This document shows, piece after piece, positions 26,015 through 35,905 of a DNA stretch of 64,000 nt. Origin of the DNA: Xanthomonas hydrangeae (GTDB lineage Bacteria; Pseudomonadota; Gammaproteobacteria; Xanthomonadales; Xanthomonadaceae); NCBI GenBank assembly GCA_905142475.1, contig LR990730.1, positions 3,100,001-3,164,000 of the forward strand. The letters run 5' to 3'. The stretch's first letter is position 1; every line of letters starts with the position of its first letter. A program made the translations under genes and the position numbers. The notes under the pieces are model-generated. The model was not told the DNA's origin. It was given only the letters and a program-made list of their open reading frames with translations, and searched no databases.

Positions 26015-27442
26015 TCAGCCCTCCATCTGCTCCAGCTCCTTGCCCTTGGTCTCGTAGACGTACTTGAGCACGAAGAACACCGAGATGAAGGCGGCGACGG
26101 TGTAGATGCCGTAGGCGCCGGCAAGGCCGATGCTGCCGAGCAGGATCGGGAAGCTGACGGTGATGGCGAAGTTGGAGGTCCACTGCGCCGCACCGGCAAT
26201 GGCCAAGCCCGAGCCGCGGATCTGGTTGGGGAACATCTCGCCCAGCATCACCCACATCACCGGGCCCCACGAGGCGTTGAAGAACACCACGTAGACGTTG
26301 GCGGCCACCAGCGCGAGCATGCCCATGGCATCGGACATGGCGAGCTTGCCGTTGGGATCCAGCGAGGCGGTGGCGAACGCATAGGTCACCAGGGCCAGCG
26401 ACACGGTCATGCCGACCGAGCCGATCCACAGCAACGGCTTGCGACCGATCTTGTCGACCAGCATCACCGTGACCAGGCAGGCGCCAATGCTGAGGCCGCC
26501 GGAGAGCACGTTGATCAGCAGCGCGTCCTGCTCGGAGAAGCCCACTGCTTGCCACAACACCGCACCGTAATAGAACACCACGTTGATGCCGACCAGCTGC
26601 TGGAACACCGCCAGGCCCACGCCGATCCAGACGATCGGGCGAACCTTGCCGGTGGCTGTGCTGATCAGGTCGGAGAACTTGGGCTTGTGCTGGTCGGCCG
26701 ACATGGACGCCGAGATTTCGGTCAACTTGGTCTGCGCCGCAGCGTTGCCGTACAAGCGCTTCAACACCGCCAGCGCCTGCTCGCGACGCCCCTTGACCAC
26801 CAGATAGCGCGGGCTTTCCGGGATGACCAGCAGCAGCAACAGGAACAGCAGCGAGGGAATCGCCTGCATCCAGAACATCCAGCGCCAGGCGGCCTGCCCG
26901 GCCCATAGCGGCTCGGTGGAAGCACCGGCGGCGTTGGCCAGCAGGTAGTTGCTCAGGAATGCGCAGAACAGCCCGCTGATGATGGCGATCTGCTGCATCG
27001 TGGCCAGCCGGCCGCGATAGCGCGCGGAGGCGACCTCGGCGATGTAGGCCGGCGAGATGACGCTGGCCGCGCCCACCGCAAAGCCGCCCATCACGCGGGC
27101 GAAGATGAAAAAGGCGGAGCTGTGCGAGGCACCGGCACCAATCGCCGAAACCAGAAACAGCGCCGCAGAAATGATCAGGACCGCGCGGCGGCCCCAGCGG
27201 TCGGCCAGACGGCCGGCAAAGAAGGCGCCAATGGCGCAACCCAGCAGCATCGAGGCGACTTCGAACCCGGTCTCGGCGGCACTGGAATTGAAGGTCTGCT
27301 TCAGGCCATCGACAGTGCCGTTGATCACACCGCTATCGAAACCGAACAAAAATCCGCCGATCGTGGCTACGCAACTGATCAGGACGATAAAACGGGTGTT
27401 CTCACCGGCATCGGGGGCGCCGTTTACGGAGACACTGGACAT
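26015..27442 (-). CDS. xylP: MFS sugar:proton symporter (xylose transporter)
   Basis: 475 residues, 12 predicted membrane helices. The start MSSVSVNGAPDAGENTRFI (ATG 27442, AGGTGA upstream) is preferred over a longer frame. Sugar-porter signatures: GFLFGFDSGVINGT, GRLADRWGRR, PESPRYLVVKGRREQAL, QQLVGINVVFYYG and KIGRKPLLW. Last gene of the XyGUL, after xylA, so xylose freed from xyloglucan side chains is the likely cargo. The symbol follows what I recall of the Xanthomonas locus; a broader hexose/pentose range is possible. Confidence 0.85.
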   Translation of the reverse strand: MSSVSVNGAPDAGENTRFIVLISCVATIGGFLFGFDSGVINGTVDGLKQTFNSSAAETGFEVASMLLGCAIGAFFAGRLADRWGRRAVLIISAALFLVSAIGAGASHSSAFFIFARVMGGFAVGAASVISPAYIAEVASARYRGRLATMQQIAIISGLFCAFLSNYLLANAAGASTEPLWAGQAAWRWMFWMQAIPSLLFLLLLLVIPESPRYLVVKGRREQALAVLKRLYGNAAAQTKLTEISASMSADQHKPKFSDLISTATGKVRPIVWIGVGLAVFQQLVGINVVFYYGAVLWQAVGFSEQDALLINVLSGGLSIGACLVTVMLVDKIGRKPLLWIGSVGMTVSLALVTYAFATASLDPNGKLAMSDAMGMLALVAANVYVVFFNASWGPVMWVMLGEMFPNQIRGSGLAIAGAAQWTSNFAITVSFPILLGSIGLAGAYGIYTVAAFISVFFVLKYVYETKGKELEQMEG

Positions 27443-27529
27443 GGGTTCACCTGGAAGCATGCAAGGGAGCGGCCACGGGGGTGGCCGACATCGGCCGGCG
27501 ACGCGCAGGGCGCCGCCGGCCACGGGACA

Positions 27530-28867
27530 TCAACGCGTCAGATACTGATTGATCAGGTTCTCGTAGGCTTCCTGGCGGCCGCTGAGTTGCTTTGGCACAT
27601 TGCCGGCCGCATGTTGGGCTACGTCCACCAATGTGCTGGTGCCATCGGCAAATGCCGCACCGGCGCCGCTGTCGAAGCTGGCGTAACGCTCGGCGCGCCA
27701 CTGCTCCAACGGCGAGGAGGTCAGCAACGCATTGGCCACTTCCAGACCGCGTGCGAACGCGTCCATGCCGCCGATGTGCGCCATGAACAGATCCTGCGGA
27801 TCGGACGATTCACGCCGCACCTTGGCATCGAAATTCAGACCGCCCGGTGCCAGCCCGCCCTGCCGCAGCACCACCAGCATCGCGCCGACGGTGTCGTACA
27901 GGTCGGTCGGGAACTGATCGGTGTCCCAGCCGTTCTGCGGATTGCCGCGGTTGGCATCGATGCTGCCGAGCAGGCCGGCATCGGAGGCGACCTGCAGGTC
28001 GTGCTCGAAGCTGTGGCCCGAGAGCGTGGCGTGGTTGGCTTCGATATTGAGCTTGAAATCCTGGTCCAGACCGTGCTGGCGCAGGAAGCCGATCACCGTG
28101 GCGCTGTCGAAGTCGTACTGGTGCTTCATCGGCTCCATCGGCTTGGGCTCGATCAGGAAGTTGCCCTTGAACCCGATCGCGCGGCCGTAGTCGCGTGCCA
28201 GGGTCAGAAAGCGCGCCATATTGTCCTGCTCGCGCTTCATCTGGGTGTTGTGCAGGCAGGCGTAGCCTTCGCGGCCGCCCCAGAACACGTAGTTCTCGCC
28301 ACCCAGCTCGACGGTGGCATCGATCGCGGCCTTGACCTGCACTGCCGCACGCGCCACCACATTGAAGTCCGGATTGGTCGACGCACCATTCATGTAACGC
28401 GGGTGCGAGAACAGGTTGGCCGTGCCCCACAGCAGCTTGACGCCGGTGTCGGCCTGACGCTGCTTGGCAATGGCCACCATGTGCTTCAGGTTGCTCTCGT
28501 ACTCACCGATGTCGTCGGCATCCGGCGACAGGTCCACGTCGTGGAAGCAGTAATACGGCACGCCGAGCTTGGTGAAGAACTCGAACGCGGCATCGGCCTT
28601 GGCTTCGGCGCGATTGAGCGCGGTGTTGCCCACATCCCACGGATACGCACGCGTGCCCGGACCGAACGGATCGGCGCCGTTGCCGCAGAAGCTGTGCCAG
28701 TAGGCCACGGCAAAGCGCAGATGCTCGGCCATGGTCTTGTCGCCGATCTGCTTGTTGGCGTCGTAGACCTTGAACGCCAGCGGGTTGTCGGAGTCGCGGC
28801 CTTCGAAGCCGATCTTGCCGATGCCGGGGAAATATTCTTTCGCGCCGATGTAGACGGTGTTGCTCAT
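27530..28867 (-). CDS. xylA: Xylose isomerase
   Basis: 445 residues. Converts D-xylose to D-xylulose. Metal and catalytic residues sit in [15 protein letters not shown] (His/Asp base), [30 protein letters not shown] (metal Glu and catalytic Lys) and [17 protein letters not shown]. Starts [19 protein letters not shown]. It sits between xylB (48 nt upstream) and the symporter (87 nt downstream) in the same operon. Confidence 0.96.
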   Translation of the reverse strand: MSNTVYIGAKEYFPGIGKIGFEGRDSDNPLAFKVYDANKQIGDKTMAEHLRFAVAYWHSFCGNGADPFGPGTRAYPWDVGNTALNRAEAKADAAFEFFTKLGVPYYCFHDVDLSPDADDIGEYESNLKHMVAIAKQRQADTGVKLLWGTANLFSHPRYMNGASTNPDFNVVARAAVQVKAAIDATVELGGENYVFWGGREGYACLHNTQMKREQDNMARFLTLARDYGRAIGFKGNFLIEPKPMEPMKHQYDFDSATVIGFLRQHGLDQDFKLNIEANHATLSGHSFEHDLQVASDAGLLGSIDANRGNPQNGWDTDQFPTDLYDTVGAMLVVLRQGGLAPGGLNFDAKVRRESSDPQDLFMAHIGGMDAFARGLEVANALLTSSPLEQWRAERYASFDSGAGAAFADGTSTLVDVAQHAAGNVPKQLSGRQEAYENLINQYLTR

Positions 28868-28915
28868 GGGGTGAGATGTCCTTGCTGCTGGGGGAGTTGT
28901 AAAGGGGGTTGTCGA

Positions 28916-30409
28916 TCAGCCGGCGTAAAGCGGGCTGACGACCTGCAGGTGCTTGAGGAAGTTCTGGTAATGCTGTTGATACTGGGCCACGCGCTGCGGA
29001 TCCGGGCGCGCCGATAGCGCCTCGTCGGTCTGCAGATGCTCCAGCACCACATCCGACAATGCGTCTGCACCGCCATCGTCGCGATCGCAGGCCCACAAGG
29101 CCTGCAATGCAGCGCCGAAGGCGGCGCCTTCGGGCTGGGTTGGCACCACGACCTGCAGATTGAAGATATCGGCCACCATCTGCCGCCACTGCGCGCTCTT
29201 GCTGCCGCCGCCGGTGAGCAGGATGGTGTCGAACTGCAGGCCTGCGGCAACGAAGGCATCGAAGCCGTTGCGCAGGCTGTAGGTCGCCCCTTCCATCGCG
29301 GCGCGATAGAAGTGCGCCGGGGTGGTGTTGTGCAACTCCATGCCGAACAGGCAGCCGCGTGCGGACGGCAGATTCGGGGTGCGCTCGCCATTGAAGAACG
29401 GCAGCAACACCAGACCATCGGCGCCCGGTGTGGTGCTGGCGATCAGCGCCTCGGTCTGTTCGCGGGTGATGGAAAACATCTGCATCACCGCCTCGGTGGC
29501 GACGGTGCAGTTCATCGTGCAGATCAGCGGCAGCCAACCGCCACTGGAAGAGCAAAACGCGGCCCAGCGTGCGTCGTCGTCCACCACCGGGTGATCGGCA
29601 TACGCGAACAAGGTGCCGGAAGTGCCCAGGCTCATGGTCAAGCGACCCGGCACCACGTTGCCGGTGCCGATCGCGGCCATCATGTTGTCGCCGCCGCCGG
29701 TGGTGACACGCACGCCGGCCGGCAGGTTCAATGCGTCGGCGGCTGCGTCGGACAACGCATACACCGCGCCGGTTTCCACCAGCGGCGGCAATGCATCGCG
29801 CAGATCGCGCTGCGCATCCATCGCGCCGAGCATGCGCTCGGACCACTGGCGGGTGCGCACATCCAGCCAGCCGGTGCCGGAGGCATCGCCGACTTCGGTG
29901 AAGCGCTCGCCGGTGAGCCAGAAATTCACGTAATCGTGCGGCAGCATCACCGTGGTCATCGCGGCGTACGCCTCGGGGCGATGCTTGCGCGTCCACGGCA
30001 ATTTGGAGGCGGTATAGCCGGCCATGATCGGGTTGCCGGCAGTAGCCACAGTGCCGGCCACGCCGCCCACCGCGTCCATGATCTCGTCGCACTCCCGCGC
30101 GGTGCTGGTGTCGCACCACAGCTTCACCGGTGCGGTGACGCTGCCATCGGCGGCCACCGGCACAAAGCCGTGCTGCTGGCCGGAGACCGAGATGCCGCGC
30201 ACCTGCGCACGCAGCTCTCCATCGAGCTGTGCGAAGCAATGCACGATGCCGTCGATCCACCACTGCGCCTGTTGCTCGCGGGTGCCGTCGTCGCGGCTGA
30301 TCAGCTCCATGGGCGCGGCGATGGTGGCCACCACCTCGCGCTCCTGCGGATCGTAGGCCACCAGCTTGACGCTCTGCGTGCCCACATCCAGTCCTATGTA
30401 CAAGCTCAT
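28916..30409 (-). CDS. xylB: Xylulokinase
   Basis: 497 residues. Phosphorylates D-xylulose for the pentose-phosphate pathway. FGGY-family motifs: YIGLDVGTQSVKLVAYD (ATP), GISVSGQQHGFVPV, WCDTST, GGGDNMMAAIGTG and TGGGSKSAQWRQMVADIF. The ATG at 30409 overlaps the GH95 stop (ATGA), tying xylose catabolism to xyloglucan deglycosylation in one transcript. Confidence 0.95.
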   Translation of the reverse strand: MSLYIGLDVGTQSVKLVAYDPQEREVVATIAAPMELISRDDGTREQQAQWWIDGIVHCFAQLDGELRAQVRGISVSGQQHGFVPVAADGSVTAPVKLWCDTSTARECDEIMDAVGGVAGTVATAGNPIMAGYTASKLPWTRKHRPEAYAAMTTVMLPHDYVNFWLTGERFTEVGDASGTGWLDVRTRQWSERMLGAMDAQRDLRDALPPLVETGAVYALSDAAADALNLPAGVRVTTGGGDNMMAAIGTGNVVPGRLTMSLGTSGTLFAYADHPVVDDDARWAAFCSSSGGWLPLICTMNCTVATEAVMQMFSITREQTEALIASTTPGADGLVLLPFFNGERTPNLPSARGCLFGMELHNTTPAHFYRAAMEGATYSLRNGFDAFVAAGLQFDTILLTGGGSKSAQWRQMVADIFNLQVVVPTQPEGAAFGAALQALWACDRDDGGADALSDVVLEHLQTDEALSARPDPQRVAQYQQHYQNFLKHLQVVSPLYAG

Positions 30410-32787
30410 TGCGTCACCAATCGGTTGTTGTTGAGGCCGACCTGCTGGGTGCGACCGGCGCCCAGTTCCAGGTCCAGGGTCTGCCCTGCGTAAGACAGTT
30501 GATAGCGCCCGCCACGGTCGCTGTGTACGCGTGCCTGCTGCAGGCGACCGCCGTCCCATTCCAGGTCCACGCTGGCACCGCCGCGCACGCGCAAGCCGCG
30601 CACACTGCCGCGCGGCCAGGCACTGGGCAATGCGGGCAGCAAAAACACGCTGCCACCCCAACTTTGTAACAGCATCTCGGTGATGCCGGCGGTGCCGCCG
30701 AAGTTGCCATCGATCTGAAACGGCGGATGCGCGTCGAACAGATTCGGGTAGGTGCGCTCGGGCGAAATCAGCAATTGCAGGATGCGATACGCATGCTCGG
30801 CATCGGCCAGGCGCGCCCACAGATTCAGGCGCCAGCCGATGCCCCAACCGGTGGTGTTGTCGCCACGCGTTTCCAGCGTGCGTTTGGCTGCAGCGGCAAG
30901 CTCGGGCGTATCGCGCAGATTGATCTGGCTGGAGGGATGCAGGGCGTACAGATGCGAGACGTGGCGATGATGGATCTCCGGGGCCTGCATGTCCCAGTCC
31001 TGCTGCCATTCCTGCAATTGCCCCGCCTTGCCGATGCGGTTGGGCGGCAGTTGCTCGCGCAGCGTGCTCAGTTGTTGCGCAAAGGCATCGTCGACCTTGA
31101 GCAGTTTGCTCATCGCGATGCATTGGGCGAACAGATCGCGCAGCAGCTGCGCATCCATCGTGGGGCCGGCACACAGTGCGGCGTTGAACGGGTGCTGGTT
31201 TTCCGGCGACATCGAGGGGTTGGTCACCATCGCGCCGGTCTGCGGATCCTTGACCAGCGTGGCGACGAAGAACTCCGCCGCGCCCTTGAACAAGGGATAG
31301 ATCCTGCCCAGGTAGGCACGGTCACGGCCGTAATCCCAGCGGTCCCACAGCTGCTGCAGCAGCCACACGCCGCCCATCGGCCACAGGCTCCACTTGGCGC
31401 CATCGATCGGCCCGGCCTGGCGCCACAGATCGGTGTTGTTGTGCACCACCCAACCGGGCGCGTCGTACATCGCGCGTGCGGTGTGCGCCCCGGTTTTGGC
31501 CAGATCGAACAGCATCGATTCCAGCGGTTCGACGCATTCGTGCAGCGCGTTGGCCTCGCTGGGCCAGTAGTTCATCTCGGTGTTGATGTTGATGGTGTAC
31601 TTGCTTTCCCACGGCGGCTGCATCAGGTCGTTCCAGATGCCCTGCAGATTGGCCGGCTGTGAACCGGGCCGCGAGCTGCAGATCAGCAGGTAACGACCGA
31701 ATTGGTGATACAGCGCCGCCATTGCCGGGTCGTTGCCCTTGGCAAACGCCTGCACGCGTTCGTCGGTGGGCAGCTTCGCCGCTTCGCTGGTGCCGAGGTC
31801 GATCGCCACGCGCCGGAACAGCCGCTGATGATCGACCAGATGCGCACGCAGCAATGCCGCGTAATCCAGCTTGCCTGCTTTTTTCAAACTTGCTGCAGTC
31901 AGCGCGAGCGGGTCGCCATCGACGGCATCAAAGCGTTGGTAGCTGGTGGCGGCAGTGAGCAGCAGCACCACTTCATCGGCGCCTTCGATGCGCAAGCGGT
32001 CGCGCAGATCGCTGACCGTGCCGCCCTTGATCTGCGGCAACACGCGCAACGCAAAACGCAGCTTGCCGTCGATACCGGCGAAGCTGCCGTTGCGACCGCT
32101 GAACAACAGGCCGCCCTGCTCCACTGCGACCTCGCCGGTCTGCGGGCTGTCGATGCCCACGCGCAAGGAAATCGCACGGGGGCGATCGCACGACAGGCGC
32201 ACCACGATGCACTGCGACTGCGCCGACACGAACACTTCGCGCTTGTGCACAGCGCCGCCGGAGCGGAACGTGGTGGTGGCCACGCCGGTATCCAGATCGA
32301 GCTGGCGGCGATACTCGCTGATGCCGTCGGCACGATCGAAATCCAGCAGCAGATCGCCCAGCGGTTGATACGGCATCTGCTTGAGCGGACGCGAGAGCAT
32401 CTTTGCGTCGGCCAGGGTTTCGGCTTCGGCATAGCGTCCGGCAAACACGAGCGCGCGCACCTGTGGCAAGGCCGCCAGTGCTTCGGGGCTGGTGGCGTCG
32501 TACGGGCCGCCTGCGTACAGCGTGTCCTCGTTGAGTTGCAGGCGCTCGTGGGCAATGCCGCCCCACACCATCGCGCCCAGCCGGCCGTTGCCGACCGGCA
32601 AGGCCTGTACCCATTCGTTGGCTGGTTCGCGATACCACAGCTGCAAGGCAGCGCCGGCAGCGACGGCAGGCAGCGCTTGATTGCCGGCTGCCTTCGCCTG
32701 CGCAGCAACAGCGGAAGCCGCCGGCGCAGCACCCAGCACCGCGAGTGCGGCACCGGTTGCCTTGCAGACTTCCCTGCGGGTCAGCAC
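30406..32787 (-). CDS. GH95 alpha-L-fucosidase
   Basis: About 793 residues from a GTG at 32787 (VLTRREVCKATGAALAVLG, a Tat-like export signal); two other GTGs lie just upstream and the start is uncertain. GH95 architecture: N-terminal beta domain (LQLWYREPANEWVQALPVGNGRLGAMVWGG), then a helical barrel with YTININTEMNYWPSEAN (conserved Asn pair), HHRHVSHLYALHP and FQIDGNFGGTAGI (conserved Asp). Removes terminal alpha-1,2-fucose from xyloglucan side chains, periplasmic. It overlaps xylB by 4 bases and follows the GH31 gene by 91 nt. Confidence 0.88.
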   Translation of the reverse strand: MLTRREVCKATGAALAVLGAAPAASAVAAQAKAAGNQALPAVAAGAALQLWYREPANEWVQALPVGNGRLGAMVWGGIAHERLQLNEDTLYAGGPYDATSPEALAALPQVRALVFAGRYAEAETLADAKMLSRPLKQMPYQPLGDLLLDFDRADGISEYRRQLDLDTGVATTTFRSGGAVHKREVFVSAQSQCIVVRLSCDRPRAISLRVGIDSPQTGEVAVEQGGLLFSGRNGSFAGIDGKLRFALRVLPQIKGGTVSDLRDRLRIEGADEVVLLLTAATSYQRFDAVDGDPLALTAASLKKAGKLDYAALLRAHLVDHQRLFRRVAIDLGTSEAAKLPTDERVQAFAKGNDPAMAALYHQFGRYLLICSSRPGSQPANLQGIWNDLMQPPWESKYTININTEMNYWPSEANALHECVEPLESMLFDLAKTGAHTARAMYDAPGWVVHNNTDLWRQAGPIDGAKWSLWPMGGVWLLQQLWDRWDYGRDRAYLGRIYPLFKGAAEFFVATLVKDPQTGAMVTNPSMSPENQHPFNAALCAGPTMDAQLLRDLFAQCIAMSKLLKVDDAFAQQLSTLREQLPPNRIGKAGQLQEWQQDWDMQAPEIHHRHVSHLYALHPSSQINLRDTPELAAAAKRTLETRGDNTTGWGIGWRLNLWARLADAEHAYRILQLLISPERTYPNLFDAHPPFQIDGNFGGTAGITEMLLQSWGGSVFLLPALPSAWPRGSVRGLRVRGGASVDLEWDGGRLQQARVHSDRGGRYQLSYAGQTLDLELGAGRTQQVGLNNNRLVTQ

Positions 32788-32878
32788 GTGCACCGCCGTG
32801 CTGCATGACCGGACCTGCACGCCCGAGCCTCGCGGCGATCCGGCATCTGCGCACTCACTGACTGACAACGACCTGCGA

Positions 32879-35782
32879 TCATCGGCGACGCGCTTTGCCG
32901 GACGCAATCTTGCGCTGCAACACGCTGACCGGCTTGCCGTCGTACTGGATGCTGGCGTCGGTCTTGGGCTCGAGCGCACCAGCGTCGTCGCGCGGGCCAT
33001 CGACGAAGCGCACATTGACGGTGCGCCTGGCCTGCATACCGGTCCAGCTGCCCTCGCGCTTGCCGATGCTCAACTCGCCCTTGGCCTGGTTCCAGACCAG
33101 CGGAATGCGGCTGAATTCGCCCTTCTCGTAGCCGTAGCCCTTGCCGTCGTCCTCATACAGCGAGAACTGGCCGTCGGCGCCGGTGTAGACCACCACAGTT
33201 AGCGGTGCGTCTGGCGTCTGGTCCACGTATTCCTGCACCGGGCCGGTGGGCACGATGGAACCGGCGCGCACGAACAACGGCATGCGCTCGATCGGCGCGG
33301 CCGCTTCGATGCTCTGGCCGCCTTCGTAGCGCTTGCCGGTGGAAAAATCCAGCCAGCTGCTGCCGGCCGGCAGATAGACCTGACGCGAGGTGGCGCCGAA
33401 GCGGGTCACCGGTGCGACCAGAAACGCCGGTCCGAACAGGTACTGGTCGTTGATGTCGCGGACCTTGGGATCGTTGGGGAAGTCCATCATCATGCCGCGC
33501 ATGATCACGCCATCGCGCTGGTAGGTATCGCCGGCCAGGCTGTAGATGTACGGCAACAGTGCGTAACGCAGGCGGTTGTAGTAGGCCATGCTGTCGTAGA
33601 ACGGCGTGCCTTCCGGGGCGATATTCCAGATTTCGCGGTACGGGAACTGGCCGTGCGAGCGGAAGATCGGCACGAACGCACCGAACTGGAACCAGCGCGT
33701 GTTGAGCTCGCGCCATTCGGGCAGATGCGCCGGGTCCTGGTTTTCATAGCGCTTCTCCACCGAGAAGCCGCCGATGTCGAAGGTCCAGTTGGGCAGGCCC
33801 GACAGCGCCATGTTGACGCCACCGGAGATCTGGTCGCGCATGTCGTCCCAACGCGAGACGATGTCGCCGCTCCACACCGCCACCGCATTGCGCTGGGTGC
33901 CGGCATAGCCCTTGCGCGAGAGGATGAACACGCGCTTGTCGTCGGCCGCGCGGTCGCCTTCGTACACGCCATGGGTGTGCGGCAGCGGGTAGGAATTAAA
34001 GTATTCGGTGGACGAGCCCAGCGCGTTGGGCGTGGTGCGCGCCTTGCGCTCGCCGATGTCCAGGTTGGAATGCACGTCCGGTTCGTCGGCATCCATCCAC
34101 CAGGCATCGAAGCCCTTGCTGTTGAGCTTTTCGTTGACCTGGCGCCAGTAGATCGCCTGCGCCTTTTCCGAGTACGGATCGTAGAACGAGTTCTTGTAGC
34201 CCTTGCCGATCCAGTCCAGCTCGCCCACTTCCACGTTGCGCCTGAACATGAAACCGGCCGCGTCCAGTTCCTTGTAGTTGGCGGTGGTGGGATAGAACTT
34301 GGGCCAGATCGAAATCATGATCTGCGCATGCATGTCGTGCACGGCCTTGACCATGCCGTCCGGATCCGGGAAGTGCTGCTTGTCGAAATCGTGCGAACCC
34401 CAGGCGTCTTGGGGCCAGTACGACCAGTCGAGCACGATGTTGTCCAGCGACAGCTTGCGCCTGCGGTATTCGGCCACGGCGCCGACCAACTCGTCCTGGC
34501 TCTTGTAACGCTCGCGGCTCTGCCAGAAGCCGTATGCCCACTTGGGCAGCATCACAGACTTGCCGGTGAGTTCGCGATAGCCGGCCACGGCCTGGTCGTA
34601 GGAATCGGCCGAGACGAAGTAGTAGTCGATCATCTGGCCGGCTTCGGACCACAGCGACAGGTCACGCGCTTCGGCGGCCGGCAGCGGGTCGCGGTGCAGC
34701 AACGCGATGTAGCTGGGGTCGATCAGGTCCCACTCGACCTTGACGGTGTGGCGCGTGCCCGGCTCCAGATCCAGCTTGAACTCGTGGTTCCACGGGTTCC
34801 AGTTCTGGCGCCAGCGATCGACGACCAGCTTGCCGTCCACATACAGCTTGGCGTACTCGCTCGAATACAGCGAGAAGGTGTGCTCGCCACCGGTGAGCGC
34901 TTCGATCTCGCCCTCCCAGGTGACCTGCATGCGGCTGTCCTTGTCCTTGGTGATCGCCTTCTTCGGATACTTGGTCAGGTCGCTGAGGTACTGGTAGTTC
35001 ACCTCGCTCTCGCGGCGTTCGACGATCTGCTTGCCGTTGATCGCATAACGTGCGGTCAGCGCACCGGCCTTGCCCTTGGCGTCATACAACTTCAGCGTCT
35101 TGGGCAGCGGCTGCAGGCCGCGCGGGTCGCCCAGGCGGCTGATCGAGTTGTTGTCCCACAGCAGGCCGTAGTTGCGGCTGGACACCAGGTACGGCACCGC
35201 CATGTCGATATTGTTCTGCTGCAACTCAATGTTGCGGCCCTTCTGGTTCATCCAGCCCTGCTGGTGCTGGCCGAAGCCGTACAGGGCTTCGTCGTCGGGC
35301 GACTGGAAGCGCTGACGCACGCTCAAGTACTGCTTGCCCTCCACTTTCAGCGGCGCAAAGCTGCGCCCGCCGGCAACCTCCGACAGCACCGGCTTGCCAT
35401 TGGCATCGGCGAAGCTGACATTGCCATCGACGGTGGACACGGTGGCGGTGATCTTGCCGGTCTTCAGCTGCACGCTGTCGCCCTGCTCGGCCAGCTGGAA
35501 GTTGCCATCGCCCTGCACCGGCACGCGCATCAGGCTGGGGCTGCGCGCGAAGTCGCCGTCCGGGTCGGCACTGACGCGGATGATGCCGGCATCGACCACC
35601 TGCAGACGCACCGGTGCGGCGCCCTTGGCGCTCGGCACCACGGTGACGCCATCGGCGGCCTTGCGCACTTCCTGCGCGTGCGCGGCATTGGCCAGCAAGG
35701 CCAGCGACAACGCCAGGCACTGCGCAAGCGGTGTACGTCGGGTGGCAGGCGCATGGCCGGCGGAACGGTTGATGGTTTGCAT
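32879..35782 (-). CDS. GH31 alpha-xylosidase with PA14 insert
   Basis: 967 residues. The ATG at 35782 has AAGGGAG 7 nt upstream. Signal peptide ends LALSLALLANAAHAQ. An N-terminal beta domain is interrupted at about 240-390 by a PA14-type module (GEHTFSLYSSEYAKLYVDGKL, RHTVKVEWDLIDPSYIALL), as in known xyloglucan-specific GH31 xylosidases. The catalytic barrel has the nucleophile in DAWWMDADEPD and the acid/base Asp in VWSGDIVSRWDDM. It trims alpha-1,6-xylose from the non-reducing end of xyloglucan oligosaccharides in the periplasm. Confidence 0.92.
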   Translation of the reverse strand: MQTINRSAGHAPATRRTPLAQCLALSLALLANAAHAQEVRKAADGVTVVPSAKGAAPVRLQVVDAGIIRVSADPDGDFARSPSLMRVPVQGDGNFQLAEQGDSVQLKTGKITATVSTVDGNVSFADANGKPVLSEVAGGRSFAPLKVEGKQYLSVRQRFQSPDDEALYGFGQHQQGWMNQKGRNIELQQNNIDMAVPYLVSSRNYGLLWDNNSISRLGDPRGLQPLPKTLKLYDAKGKAGALTARYAINGKQIVERRESEVNYQYLSDLTKYPKKAITKDKDSRMQVTWEGEIEALTGGEHTFSLYSSEYAKLYVDGKLVVDRWRQNWNPWNHEFKLDLEPGTRHTVKVEWDLIDPSYIALLHRDPLPAAEARDLSLWSEAGQMIDYYFVSADSYDQAVAGYRELTGKSVMLPKWAYGFWQSRERYKSQDELVGAVAEYRRRKLSLDNIVLDWSYWPQDAWGSHDFDKQHFPDPDGMVKAVHDMHAQIMISIWPKFYPTTANYKELDAAGFMFRRNVEVGELDWIGKGYKNSFYDPYSEKAQAIYWRQVNEKLNSKGFDAWWMDADEPDVHSNLDIGERKARTTPNALGSSTEYFNSYPLPHTHGVYEGDRAADDKRVFILSRKGYAGTQRNAVAVWSGDIVSRWDDMRDQISGGVNMALSGLPNWTFDIGGFSVEKRYENQDPAHLPEWRELNTRWFQFGAFVPIFRSHGQFPYREIWNIAPEGTPFYDSMAYYNRLRYALLPYIYSLAGDTYQRDGVIMRGMMMDFPNDPKVRDINDQYLFGPAFLVAPVTRFGATSRQVYLPAGSSWLDFSTGKRYEGGQSIEAAAPIERMPLFVRAGSIVPTGPVQEYVDQTPDAPLTVVVYTGADGQFSLYEDDGKGYGYEKGEFSRIPLVWNQAKGELSIGKREGSWTGMQARRTVNVRFVDGPRDDAGALEPKTDASIQYDGKPVSVLQRKIASGKARRR

Positions 35783-35905
35783 GTTCACTCCCTTGGAATT
35801 ACGAAACGGTGCCGCGGGGGCGGCAACGCATGGGTTCATTGAATTCAACCTGGCGAACAGCGTGCTGCGCGACGATCGGGCTGCGCAGCACGTTGGTGGC
35901 CAGGC